Origin: Magicicada septendecula
Lineage: Eukaryota > Arthropoda > Insecta > Hemiptera > Cicadidae
Length of the DNA: 64,000 nt
Assembly: GCA_034769895.1 (NCBI GenBank)
Contig: CM068367.1
Span: 110,406,654 to 110,470,653 of the forward strand
Direction of reading: 5' to 3'
Below are positions 49,244 through 59,214 of this stretch, in pieces. Positions within the stretch are counted from its first letter, which is position 1; the number at the start of each line of letters is the position of its first letter. The notes under the pieces were generated by a model. That model worked only from the letters and a program-made list of their open reading frames with translations, was not told the DNA's origin and did no database searches. Made by a program: the position numbers and the translations under genes.

Positions 49244-49735
49244 CTCTAGCTTCTTCTTCTTCTTCACTACATGGGCTATAGCCCGTTCCGAATTCACAGA
49301 GCCTCTGACCATTTTTTCCAGGGTCTTCCGCGATGACTTGTTCCTATTTTCAAACATTTTTTTAAGAATATGCGTGTCTACCATGCGTTCCACATATGAC
49401 TTACAATTCTGCCTGTATTCCTTTATACTCTCCAGAACTGACTGTAACTTCAGGTCTTTCCTTATGTCGTCGTTTCGTAGAAGATCTCTCAAACTGCATC
49501 CCTTAACTGCTCTTAAAAATTTCATTTGCGAGGCCTGTATTTTGGAAATATCTTTTTGCAGGAGAGTTCATGTTGCACATCCATACATTAAAGTCGGCAC
49601 AGCCACGACCTTATAGAACTTTAGCTGTGTCTCCCTCTGCGTTATATTCTTCAATAGTCGTTTTATTGACCCACAGGTATAACTAAATTTATTTAACTTT
49701 CTCCCGTTATCGTGTTCTTCCTATGCGAGATATCA
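49244..49735 (-). mobile_element. LINE 3' fragment only in copy B
   Basis: Minus frame with MKFLRAVKGCSLRDLLRNDD, DLKLQSVLESIKEYRQN, MVDTHILKKMF and a (GAA)n tail at 49250-49263. The start 5' of 49616 is degraded. Copy A reads straight on from ATTAAAACTCTAGC (34974); the next shared sequence is near 36546, so about 1.5 kb of A is absent here. Confidence 0.75.
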
Positions 49736-50732
49736 CATCATATATGAGCTTGAACACCTTTTAAAAAATGTGCATGTACATAAAGCAATGGGTTTCTGTA
49801 TAATGCACATTGTATGTTGGTTCTAAAGATGTTAACTGGTTTGAAAAATTACACATTTTTATAATAAGTTTCCTAAAAAAATACAGTAATGTAACTTGAT
49901 CATTAGTGTTCAGAATTCGTAACTTTCTGTATCTGTGACAAATTAGCAAACTCCATAATTCATAATCACTAATCTAACGATTTCTTGGGGCCACACCGTC
50001 CTCAAAAGACCGGTGAGCATGCAGTCATCGAGTGTCGTAGCTGGCGTTAGTTATACGAGTTCCGAGTGTTTCTTTCAGAGTTCAGCGATATTCTTCTTCC
50101 GTTCTACAAATCCGATATACTTCGGATTCAAGTATAAATGATGTGCTGTTTGTTATACATAGTAGTCGGTGTACATTTTCCTTCCTCATTGATTCATTCA
50201 TATACATCACAGAAGTTGTAAAAGAAATCTACTAAGTCATTTTATTAAGCGTGTTAAATTTAAATAAATTATGTTAATTTACGATAATTATTATATTTGT
50301 AGGCTATATTTATTGTACCTTGCATTGTAGTCTAATTAATTAATCCCAATTGTTTTTGGGTTGTTTTTCCTGTTAGACTATTGTTTTTGTTCACACAGCT
50401 AAAGCTACATATATAAACGTATGTATTTAGCTTATTATAGTTTACTTTGTTAAAGTATACAGAGTGGACTAGAAGTCGCTTGGGGGGGAAAAATGCATTA
50501 TTTTTCTAGATACTCTGTATAATCATTACTAAAACGATAAATTAGCTTTATAGTTCCACAACTCCATAATTTAACTTTTTCAGAAAAGTCGTTAATAGTA
50601 TTTTTGATATCATATACGTAATTATATACGCGTGCGCGCGTGTGTCTGTTTTCGTGGAAACTCCTGCTAATGACTCATCACATAGCGACGTGTGAAAGAG
50701 GCCGCAACCATTCTTCCATTATAAATCAGCTA

Positions 50733-50880
50733 ATATAATTTTTCGACTTACTGTGTTTAAAATATTGTGACATTTAGATCACCCTTTGACTGTTCAGCAA
50801 GGATTACGTGACAATATGAAAATATAAAACACAATAAAAGTACAATATAAACAATTAAAAATAGTATAATGAAGGAGACT
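50733..50880 (+). repeat. Left part of a duplicated tRNA-Asp segment
   Basis: AAATATTGTGACATT..CTTTGACTGTTCAGCAAGG and following match 62870-62990. The segment continues at 51707-51747 and 51942-52105, after insertions. Confidence 0.7.
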
Positions 50881-51625
50881 TTCAACGTTCTGTGTACAGA
50901 CTACATAAACTGGGACGACAGTAATACAACCTACAGATATCTACCAATAAAACAAAAGTTATGGCTCACTAGGGACACTCAAAGATTATTATTGAGTATA
51001 AGGTACTGGAACAGACCTCAAATTTTAACTATTTAGGTTGTGATATAAGTTTTTATGTTTACAAAGATATACAAAATAAAGGCAATAGATTTCAACACAT
51101 TTGTGGAAATATAAATAAAACACTGAAAAATAAAACGATACGTGAGACAAAATTAAAATTCTACAAAACAATGGCTATTTTATTGGTATTATGTGGCAGT
51201 GAATCCTGTATTACAAAACAAAGAGACAAAAGCAACATACAATCAGCAGAGTTGAGATTTTTAAGAAGGGTTAAAGAATGCACACGAAGGGATCACATAA
51301 GAAACGAAGATATACGGGAAGAATTAAGTATATATAATATAAATGAGAAAATTGAAGAATACAAGGGAAAATGGAGACAGTATTTAAATTGCATGGATGA
51401 AGATAGAATACCAGTAATTGTAAACAAGTGCAAGCCTCCTGAAAGAAGGGATGTAGGAAGGCTTAGAAATAAATGGATCTGATAATGTGAAGTCGGAACA
51501 GGGACATTGCCTATTGTGTGTCCAAGCAGCCATGCGCCCTGAAGGATTAGGCGCATGTGTCGCAATATGTGTCCTTCAGGGCGCATGGCTGCTTGGATAC
51601 ACAATAATCCTTGAAGTGTAGAAGA
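50880..51625 (+). mobile_element. LINE fragment inside the duplicated segment
   Basis: Plus frame with TIRETKLKFYKTMAILLVL, CGSESCITKQRDKSNIQ, ELRFLRRVKECTRRDHIRNE and EEYKGKWRQYLNCMDEDRIP, then RRDVGRLRNKWI and a stop at 51480. The expected tail CCTTGAAGTG..AAGAAAAAGAAG is displaced by a hairpin (51512-51606). Before 51010 the frame is worn. Confidence 0.8.
51512..51606. repeat. 35-bp near-perfect hairpin in the LINE tail
   Basis: Arms 51512-51546 and 51572-51606 (TATTGTG..CCAAGCAGCC..GAAGGA) pair with one mismatch around a 25-base loop. The LINE tail continues directly after the right arm. Confidence 0.9.
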
Positions 51626-51734
51626 AAAAGAAGAAAAAATATGTTACGATATTAAAATTACGATTTTACGATATTAAAATAAATTAATATATTTCGATAT
51701 TAATTTACTAAAGTCGGGGACTATAATTTGATGT

Positions 51735-51954
51735 ATAACATGAAAAACAACTTTGTCGTATTTTGTTGCTTCTCTGCTATGTACAATTTTCCCTCGAACG
51801 AGGCCTTTCGGTTTCGCATAAAGAACTTGATAATGGTTGCGAAACCGAAAGGCCTCGTTCGAGGGAAAATTGTACGTAGCAGAGAAGCAACAAAATACGA
51901 CAAAGTTGTTGTGAAGACTGCTAACACAGATAAAAAAGCTGATAACATGAAAAA
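51735..51954. repeat. Hairpin insertion with 13-bp flanking repeats
   Basis: Arms of 72 bases (51747-51818 and 51838-51909) pair with a single mismatch; the loop is 19 bases. ATAACATGAAAAA occurs at 51735-51747 and 51942-51954 and only once in the related segment near 63045. The right arm plus tail reads as an open frame (MVAKPKGLVRGKIVRSREAT and on), not recognised. Confidence 0.9.
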
Positions 51955-51958
51955 ATTA

Positions 51959-52030
51959 CTCCCCGGCGGGGAATCGAACCCCGGTCTCCCGCGTGACAGG
52001 CGGGGATACTGACCACTATACTACCGAGGA
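51959..52030 (-). tRNA. tRNA-Asp(GTC)
   Basis: A canonical 72-base tRNA-Asp: TCCTCGGTAGTATAGTGG box A, anticodon GTC, box B GGTTCGATTCC, acceptor pairing to CCGGGGAG. The A6 just before it on plus gives a T6 terminator on minus. It is within a segment also found around the altered copy at 63059. Looks functional. Confidence 0.95.
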
Positions 52031-52353
52031 CTCGGCAGTTCGGCGACCCTCTTACAATGTTGCCTTTTTCTTTATCATACTTTATTGTAGTTTCCAATTT
52101 TTTTTGTTCAGTTCTTAATTGAATAAAATAAAGTTATATATTCCCGTAAAAAGGCTGAATGGAATATGGTACAGTATACGACGCTACAGCAAAGAGTGTA
52201 GATACTTGTTGGGGCGAAAAACGCGGAAATTGAACGACTCGGATAAGAAGAGAACGGAAGCGAGTACGAGGGTTAGTTGGAAAGTTCGCGGAGCGACGTC
52301 TACAGCTTAGCGATAGAACTAAAATTTTTCGTATTTTGTAAGATTCATGACGT

Positions 52354-53114
52354 GTAAACACCAGTGGCGAAGTTACATGGAGGCAATTGAGGCAATGCCG
52401 AAACGTGCTTTACTGAGCGACCGCTAGATGGTGACAGGTGAGACTCGGTATAGCTCGTTTAAAGCGAATAGGCAACCTGAACTTGCCTCAGCGTTTTTTG
52501 TATACATCGTATGTAAGCAATGTGCTGGAGAGATAGGGAAGTGAAGGGAGGGGGGATTGTCCCGTGCTGTACACATAGAGCGTTGAGGCATGCCTCACTT
52601 CTGTGGTCCAAACATTCAAGTTAAAGCGCGCTGTGTTGTTTAAAAGTGTGTTTATTTTATGCGGTTATTAAAAGTGTCCCTGTTATTCCGCTGAACTAAC
52701 AGATGATCAAGATTGTTAATTGAATTATTTGTAACATTAAACATATATATAGAAACTAATCAAGTTTAAAATTTGGAAGTTCAATCAATTGTATTATTGT
52801 GTATGACTAATACAAGGATTGTTCAATAGAAACACGTATAGAGCTGTAAAGCATTTTTTATTCAACGATTTTAAAAGAAGTCTCCATTAACATTAAGACA
52901 TGAGTTCCACTGTTGCACCAACCTGTAGATTCCCTGCTAGTAAAATTCTTACGGCTGTTTGTGGAACCATTCGCTTACAGCAAACTCTACCTCAGCGTCC
53001 GATTTGAACCACTTTGAACCAGCGTCCGATTTTTAGTGATTCCTTAAAAAAAAATTTAAGATAAGATTTTTGCCTACCCATTCATTAACTACTAGCTTCG
53101 CCACTGGTAAACAC
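52354..53114. mobile_element. hAT element, non-autonomous, with target duplications
   Basis: Ends CAGTGGCGAAG (52362) and its complement CTTCGCCACTG (to 53106), hAT-type termini, flanked by perfect 8-bp GTAAACAC at 52354-52361 and 53107-53114. The body is 745 bp, has no hAT transposase, and contains a mariner remnant. Confidence 0.9.
52811..53000 (-). mobile_element. mariner transposase C-terminal remnant within the hAT element
   Basis: Minus reading gives SDAEVEFAVSEWFHKQP, EFY, GIYRLVQQWNSCLNVNGDFF, the conserved end of mariner (DD34D) transposases, then an untranslated end to TACAAGGATTG. Stops are present. Either a nested insertion or an acquired fragment. Confidence 0.7.
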
Positions 53115-53429
53115 CTGTTAATTTTCAAATCTATCTGCCAGTTTATTCACTGTTTACCAGCTGTAACGTGTCGTGCGTGTTTTGTAAAATTACACATCGT
53201 TCTGTGATTGAACTTTCTTACCAAAAGGTGTAGCGCCAACGGAAATTCACAACGAAATGGTAAATCCGTAAAATGAAGGTCTGCGACTACCAAAATAATT
53301 GTTTGTAACTGGGTACTCGAGCCCACACGTGGTCGTAGGAGAATTGAAGATTCTCTGCCCTTAGCAGAGGCCCCAAAAGTACAACAACTCCGTGTTCGAC
53401 ATTCATTTGCACAAAGGTTTTTCACATCT

Positions 53430-53835
53430 AGTTCTTCTTCTTCCTCTTCTTCTACTTCTTCTTCTTCTTCTTCTTCTACCAGGGACTGGGCGAATCACCT
53501 GTTTCGGTCCCAAAGGAATATGTCCACTTCACCAACGCTTCCTAGGCCTTTCTATACTTCGCTGTCCAACAGGATTGTATTGCCAAACTTCCTTAAGGCA
53601 ATCTGCCATCTGGCATCTTATTCAGCCATCTCTCTTTGTTCTCTGCAATACGATTTTCGTAAAAATGTTCAACGCTTTACGAATGTCTTCATTGTAGAGT
53701 CTATCTTTTCGTGTGCAGCCTTTAACAGATCGCAAGAATCCCAGCTCCGATGCCTGTATCCTACTCAGATGGTTTTTTGCCGTAACCCACATTTCAGAAC
53801 ACCAAGTTCATAAGTTAAAATACGATACACTTATA
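53430..53835 (-). mobile_element. LINE 3' fragment
   Basis: Minus frames with WCSEMWVTAKNHLSRIQASE, LGFLR, RKALNIFTKIVLQR, MADCLKEVWQYN and VIRPVPGRRRRR, the tail (GAA)n. C-terminal region of the same LINE family as 23140-23285. Broken by shifts. Confidence 0.7.
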
Positions 53836-54184
53836 TGAGATACCTATGATCTCAGCAATGATATTCAGTCTGCATCGTCCGTCTTCTAACACCGTGTATC
53901 AAATTTGTTTAATGATCTCTGGAGTTATTGCAATTTTTGGTGCGTAGATAGATATAAATTTTGGCTTGAGAAGGTATACTAGAAAAACATAACAGGACAG
54001 GGTATATGAGGATAGAGTAAAACCATTAGAGATTCATGAAAGTTAAGGAAACTATAACACAGAATACTGAACAACGCTAACTGATATGTTATGTACACGT
54101 ACGACAACTGGGGAGTGGGAGCTGTTGCTACAGCGTTGATGTGGCTCCTCGTCTCTCCGAAACACCCACCCTGACGCACTCTAC

Positions 54185-54475
54185 ACCCTAGGGCGCGGGG
54201 TAACCGACTTTCGGCGGTATCAAATCTGATATTAGGAACAAAGCTTGTGTCCAGCGATCGGGAGGTGCAACCTGAGGGTGTGTGTACCCATTGAAGGCCT
54301 GTACTTCACCCGAGTTCGGGATCTGGCCTCTCACGTCCGCTTGTCTGAGTACTGAAACACCGCCTTTACAAAGCTCCGGCTGGGCAACGTTATGTCTTCT
54401 ATCAACATATTATGATTTTTCATGCCATAGCGTAGAAGTGCGTTAATCTCCTTGTAAGGAGAGGATTCCAGACCG
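54185..54475 (+). other. GC-richer repeat-like segment, unassigned
   Basis: Mixed composition (CGATCGGGAGGTGCAACC and following) resembling an untranslated LINE leader. No partner in the window and no frame. Confidence 0.25.
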
Positions 54476-54580
54476 GCTCGGTGGCGTAGTCAATTGACGG
54501 AGACCTGGACTTTTTCGCCTTTACCTGGTTAGCTCATGTGGTTTGCGATGATGGTAATAAATTGGGGGATAAAAAGAGTT
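54476..54580 (+). repeat. tRNA-like SINE head
   Basis: GGCTCGGTGGCGTAGTCAATTG looks like a box A (TGGCNNAGTNGG) as in tRNA-derived SINEs; a clear box B is lacking. Confidence 0.35.
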
Positions 54581-55351
54581 CGGAACTGGTACGATCTATC
54601 AATTATCGACGCACACCTGTGCTATGTTGCCATCCTCTACATTACATGACAATAAAAGCTATTCAAAAATATTTTATAAAAATAAAAATATAAATATATA
54701 TTTGGCAACTTTCCAGTCTGAACGGATACACCAAACAACTCGAGGAGGAATTGATGAAACTGGGTATCTTTTTGAACGACTGTGTGGATAGAAATACATA
54801 CAAAAACAAATTCAAAATCTTGAGGTTCTCTGCGGCGAGAACAAGACGAGAAAGGGGTGGACAGTGGACAGAAAGGCGGCGCATAGTGTGCGAATGAGGG
54901 CCTCTTGGCAGGAGAAGAAAAGGAAATGATATTCGTGTGGTCCACGGCTGGCCTGTTCTTGTAAAAAAAAGTATTACTAACAATTTCGCTCATAATCAGA
55001 GAATGGTTCTCAATAAACTGTAATTATTTGTTTCAAATCAGTATTTTTAATAGTGCTTTATATTAGTTATGTACTTCCTGAAGTATGTACAAATTATTTA
55101 TTACTTTTACTTAGATTATTCTACACGTAACATAACCCAACGAAAAATGGAAATTAAATTGACTCCCAAGTTTCTTATTAAGTACGACTGAATTCCGAGG
55201 AGCAATATTCTAGAAGGTTTTTTTTTACTGGAAACACAACTTCCGAAAAAATCTCCTCGCTATATAATTATGTTATAAGCAGACTCCAAAATCGCTGTGA
55301 TAAATTTTTTCCATTATAAGCTGAATAATACAATTCTTATATATAAGCCAG

Positions 55352-55520
55352 CCAGCGATCTTGTGTCTGGTGAAGTATTTGTATGTTGGCTGCTGGATGC
55401 TATTAAGGTTGTTTGTTGGTCTTTGGTATTTTAAATATATTTAAAATCACCTCAGACACAAGATCGCGAAGGCTGAAGATGAGAGCACGGGAGCTCTCGA
55501 AACTTGTTCCAAATAAGGAA
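55352..55520 (+). mobile_element. Hairpin element with hammerhead-core-like motif
   Basis: CCAGCGATCTTGTGTCTGG (55352-) is inverted at 55448-55469. It is followed by CTGAAGA, T, a perfect 6-bp stem GAGAGC/GCTCTC with loop ACGGGA, and GAAAC (55473-55503). This is the same layout as in the foldbacks but with a different stem sequence. Confidence 0.45.
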
Positions 55521-58500
55521 AAATAACATCTTGAGGTAAATTTAGTTATAAATATTAAATGTATTATAGTATTATATACATCAAGAAACGGACTGTAGCA
55601 GAAAGTGATTTTTTATATATATATATATTGTAGCGTGACAGATATAAGCATAATATTGAATGGCAATTGATCATTAGAATAATGAAGTTATAATATTTAA
55701 ATTTGGAAGAAAGCATTAAGTTTAATATAAATAGATTAATTCATAGCAACTGTGGAAAGAAATCATTATTATAAAGAAAATACAAGTTAAAATAAAAAGA
55801 GTTACTAGTGATGAGTCATCCAAAACCAGTCTCATAACCAAAGGTTTTCAAGGTATAACCCAGGAAGGTAAAATAGTAAATAACAAAGCAGTACACAATA
55901 TGACCAAACCCACAACGAGGGAGAATAAATAAAAGAGAAACCCTAAAATAAGCCAAGATCAACCAATACAGGTTGTGTATTTCTGAATTAAAGAAGAAGA
56001 TGGAGAAGATCCCAAGAAACCTGATGGCATCAAGAACAGATGGAGAAGATACCAGTCCCAGAAGGCAGGAGAAAAGAAGACTGAAGAAAGAAGAAGAGGG
56101 CAGCATCCTGAAGAAGACGTCATGCTCTTATAAAAGACACCCAAATCCCTATATCCCCAAAATAAATATCTAAAAAAACAAAAGTATAACGAAATAAAAA
56201 CCACATGTATATAAATTTAAGAAAGAGAAGTGAACAAAGTAAAAGTTTCCTGTGAACTAAGATGAAACAATAATATAGTACCCATGGAACAAATCTCCAT
56301 TGAAAAAACGCTAACCAATTTATTATGTTAATAAGACTATACGACCATTTAGCATTAACATAATATATAAGTGAAAGTGAACCAGTGATAGTTTTGGGTA
56401 TTATAAAAAATGAACCTTGTGTTTCATTCTTGGCAATCACAAACATTGGATGCAATGAAATATGCATTTTTCAATGACTTAAAATATGTACTGTGACAAT
56501 ATGTTGTTCATAAGACATGAATCTGTTTAAAATAACATTTTTGTTTTACATGAAAAAAGGAAAACAGAGTTCATAATACCTTTTGAACAATTAATACTAT
56601 TTATTTGTTGATGACAGGGTACAATTCCCCAAAGACAATGTAAAAGACAGTATAAAAACTGTAGAATCCTACTTATAATAATAGTTAGAAATAAGAATAT
56701 AGATATAAGGTTTTAATGTATATAGTACAAGAATGTTTAAAAATGTTTTAGATATAAGGCCATTTGTTTGGGTCTGAAACAACTAACATCAGAACTATAA
56801 AAATAATTACCACTTGTAAATAGTAGAGAGTAATTAAGATGTTAGTTAGTACAAAGCCTTTTTTATAAACCATGTTTACATGTTGGAAATGGGAATTTTG
56901 TTGCAAAATGTCTGATTTGAAGACAACCATTTATTTAAAAAAAAAAAAGTTCTTTATTTGTTTAACTATTATTTGTATTGTAACCAATACTAATTGTTTT
57001 TGTGTAATTTGAAAACATGTTTAATTTATAATACTATTTGTAAAAAGTCAGAGAGGGTATCACACATCATATATTGTTTGTAAATTATTTTGTAAGAAAA
57101 ATTGTTAAAAAATCATAGGCCAAAAGAATGGAAACCAAACTTCATCAAAACAGAGAAATTGCTCAATTAAATGCAAATAAACAAAAGGGGTTTAGACAAA
57201 ATAAACTTGAGATCATGCCATATAATTGCACATACCATTTAGAGAGATTTTAATAAATTATATTCAGAATTATGAATAAATGTGAAAATGACTAAACTCA
57301 GAAATTTAGACATGGGAGTCATATATTTCAGAATAATGTTTCAGAATACAACTAATTCAATTAATTACCAGAAAATAAGGGAATAGGAACCTTTTAATAC
57401 AATATAGAATTATTAATATTAAATATAACTGATAAAATGGCTGAATTTATATAATGACAGGAAGTAAATTTTAATGTTTTGACTTCCAAACAGTTTGTAT
57501 ACCAAACTGAAAGTAAAATTACTATTTTTTGGACAGAAAACACTATAAAATGGCATTATTTAATCTGAAAATAACCAGAATGAACTGAAAGATTAATTTA
57601 AATCAAATCTAGTGAATAAAATTGACAAATAACCAAAGTTTAGGCATTCATATAGTGAAATAGTAAAATGTACACAGGATGTGAAAATATTTTTGAACAA
57701 TGTTAAGGATAATATTATATGGGCTAAGAGTTTAATTGAAACTGAAGGAAACAGTTAGTTAATTATTGGTAGTTGAACGGACAACATGACATACCTTTGA
57801 AAACGTGAATAACCTAACCTATAATCGTCATACAAAGCGAGTGTATAGTGAGTTATTGTGAAATCGCGAGTGACTTGTAAAATACTTCTGAAACTATCAT
57901 ATTATAACAGAAACGATCAAGTAACACTCCATAACACAGAACAATATAAATCTACTCCGAAAAACACCATAAAACACTAGAAAACTGTATAATACATTAA
58001 ACCAAATTAGTGACGGAATCGGAGAAAGTGTTTGAACTAATAATTATACAGATACACTAAATACAACCCAGAATCACTACACCAGTCACTACACAACATA
58101 TAACAAGAGATTTGCGGACACGAGAACAGAAATATTGCGTCAAAATACATTATTTGGAATGCAGCAGCAACGAGCAATATTTTGATCAACTTGACGACAG
58201 CCATCTTTCTTTGACAAACCCAGTGCCTCTTCTTGGTTCATCACAGCTGTTTGGTGAAAACAATTATTATATTTACAAATTATTATTCAATGTCTGTGTT
58301 TATTAATAACTATTAATTTGATTGTAACGTTATACTTTTTAAATATTAGCCCGATTTCTCTGACTTTGGTAATAACTGGCTGTTTAAAGAACCCTATATA
58401 ATTTTTATATCATATACTTGTAACTTTTTTCGATATCCTGAGAATCGATACTAATCGATAAGAGTCAATATTGCTATTACTTAATAAAATATTAATACTT

Positions 58501-58790
58501 TTCAATACTTAATAGTTCTTTATTTCTTCAATAATACTAATTACCAATAATATAATTCTAATTGATAATCTACAAGGATTTTACCACCCGTAAGTGAAGA
58601 TAACCTAAAAAATAGAAAGGTAAACAAATATCGATTGGTTTACAGACAGTCTTATGAGTGGTGATAGATTATTTAAATTATACTAAAACTTTAATAAAAA
58701 TTTTCAGAAGAGCATTACACTGTTTAAAACTTCACAGCCCTATATTAATTAATTGATCCTAATTAATTAATTAATAAAATTAAAATAATT
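55521..58790. other. AT-rich spacer, no gene recognised
   Basis: A Lys/Glu-rich frame at 55973-56173 (GAAGAAGAAG-type composition) has no recognisable domain. The rest is AT-rich unique-looking DNA. Confidence 0.4.
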
Positions 58791-59159
58791 TTTTTTTATA
58801 AACATAATTTTTTTTTAAATTTCCTTCAAAACAATAAATTTTGTTTTGAAACGTTCGGCGAAGCCAAGCATATATATTTCTTCATCAACTTTACGCTACT
58901 CGACCGGTCTTGCTACCATTGGGACTCGACCAGCTGGGAAACTTAAGGAAGTGTTTCAGGCCAGTAAGACGTCGAGAGCCACACCAATTACACACCAATT
59001 AAACACCTTACAACTTACAGATTCACACATCAATCTTATTTATTTTATTACAAATTGGCTAGTCCAAACAGAGGGGCTTGATTACATCGGAGTCACATAC
59101 TCCATAATAGCTATTATCATCAAAACACACATTCAATCATCACTTTTTATTAAATTATT

Positions 59160-59162
<3 letters not shown>

Positions 59163-59206
<44 letters not shown>
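59163..59206. repeat. (AT)n microsatellite
   Basis: About 22 AT units at the 3' end of an unassigned segment (58840-59160). Confidence 0.95.
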
Positions 59207-59209
<3 letters not shown>

Positions 59210-59214
59210 CACAG

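Larger units (their letters stand above)
37548..50215. repeat. Tandem segmental duplication, copy B
   Basis: Same landmark order as copy A, offset by roughly 14.1 kb at P1/P3, 15.1 kb around Q and 14.2 kb at P2/P4. The shifts are explained by the 3.6-kb transposon in B, about 2.7 kb of insertions in A and about 1 kb lost from B. B ends with TGTGCATGTACATAAAGCAA near 49775 and CATCACAGAAGTTGTAAAAG at 50206. Confidence 0.85.

Noticed and set aside
50450-50530. TACAGAGTGGACTAGAAGTC, like a DNA transposon end
   Set aside because: No matching inverted end or target duplication found nearby.
54637-54993. Two overlapping minus frames of more than 100 codons
   Set aside because: Low-complexity Phe/Tyr-rich ends and no domain; the frames overlap each other in different phases.
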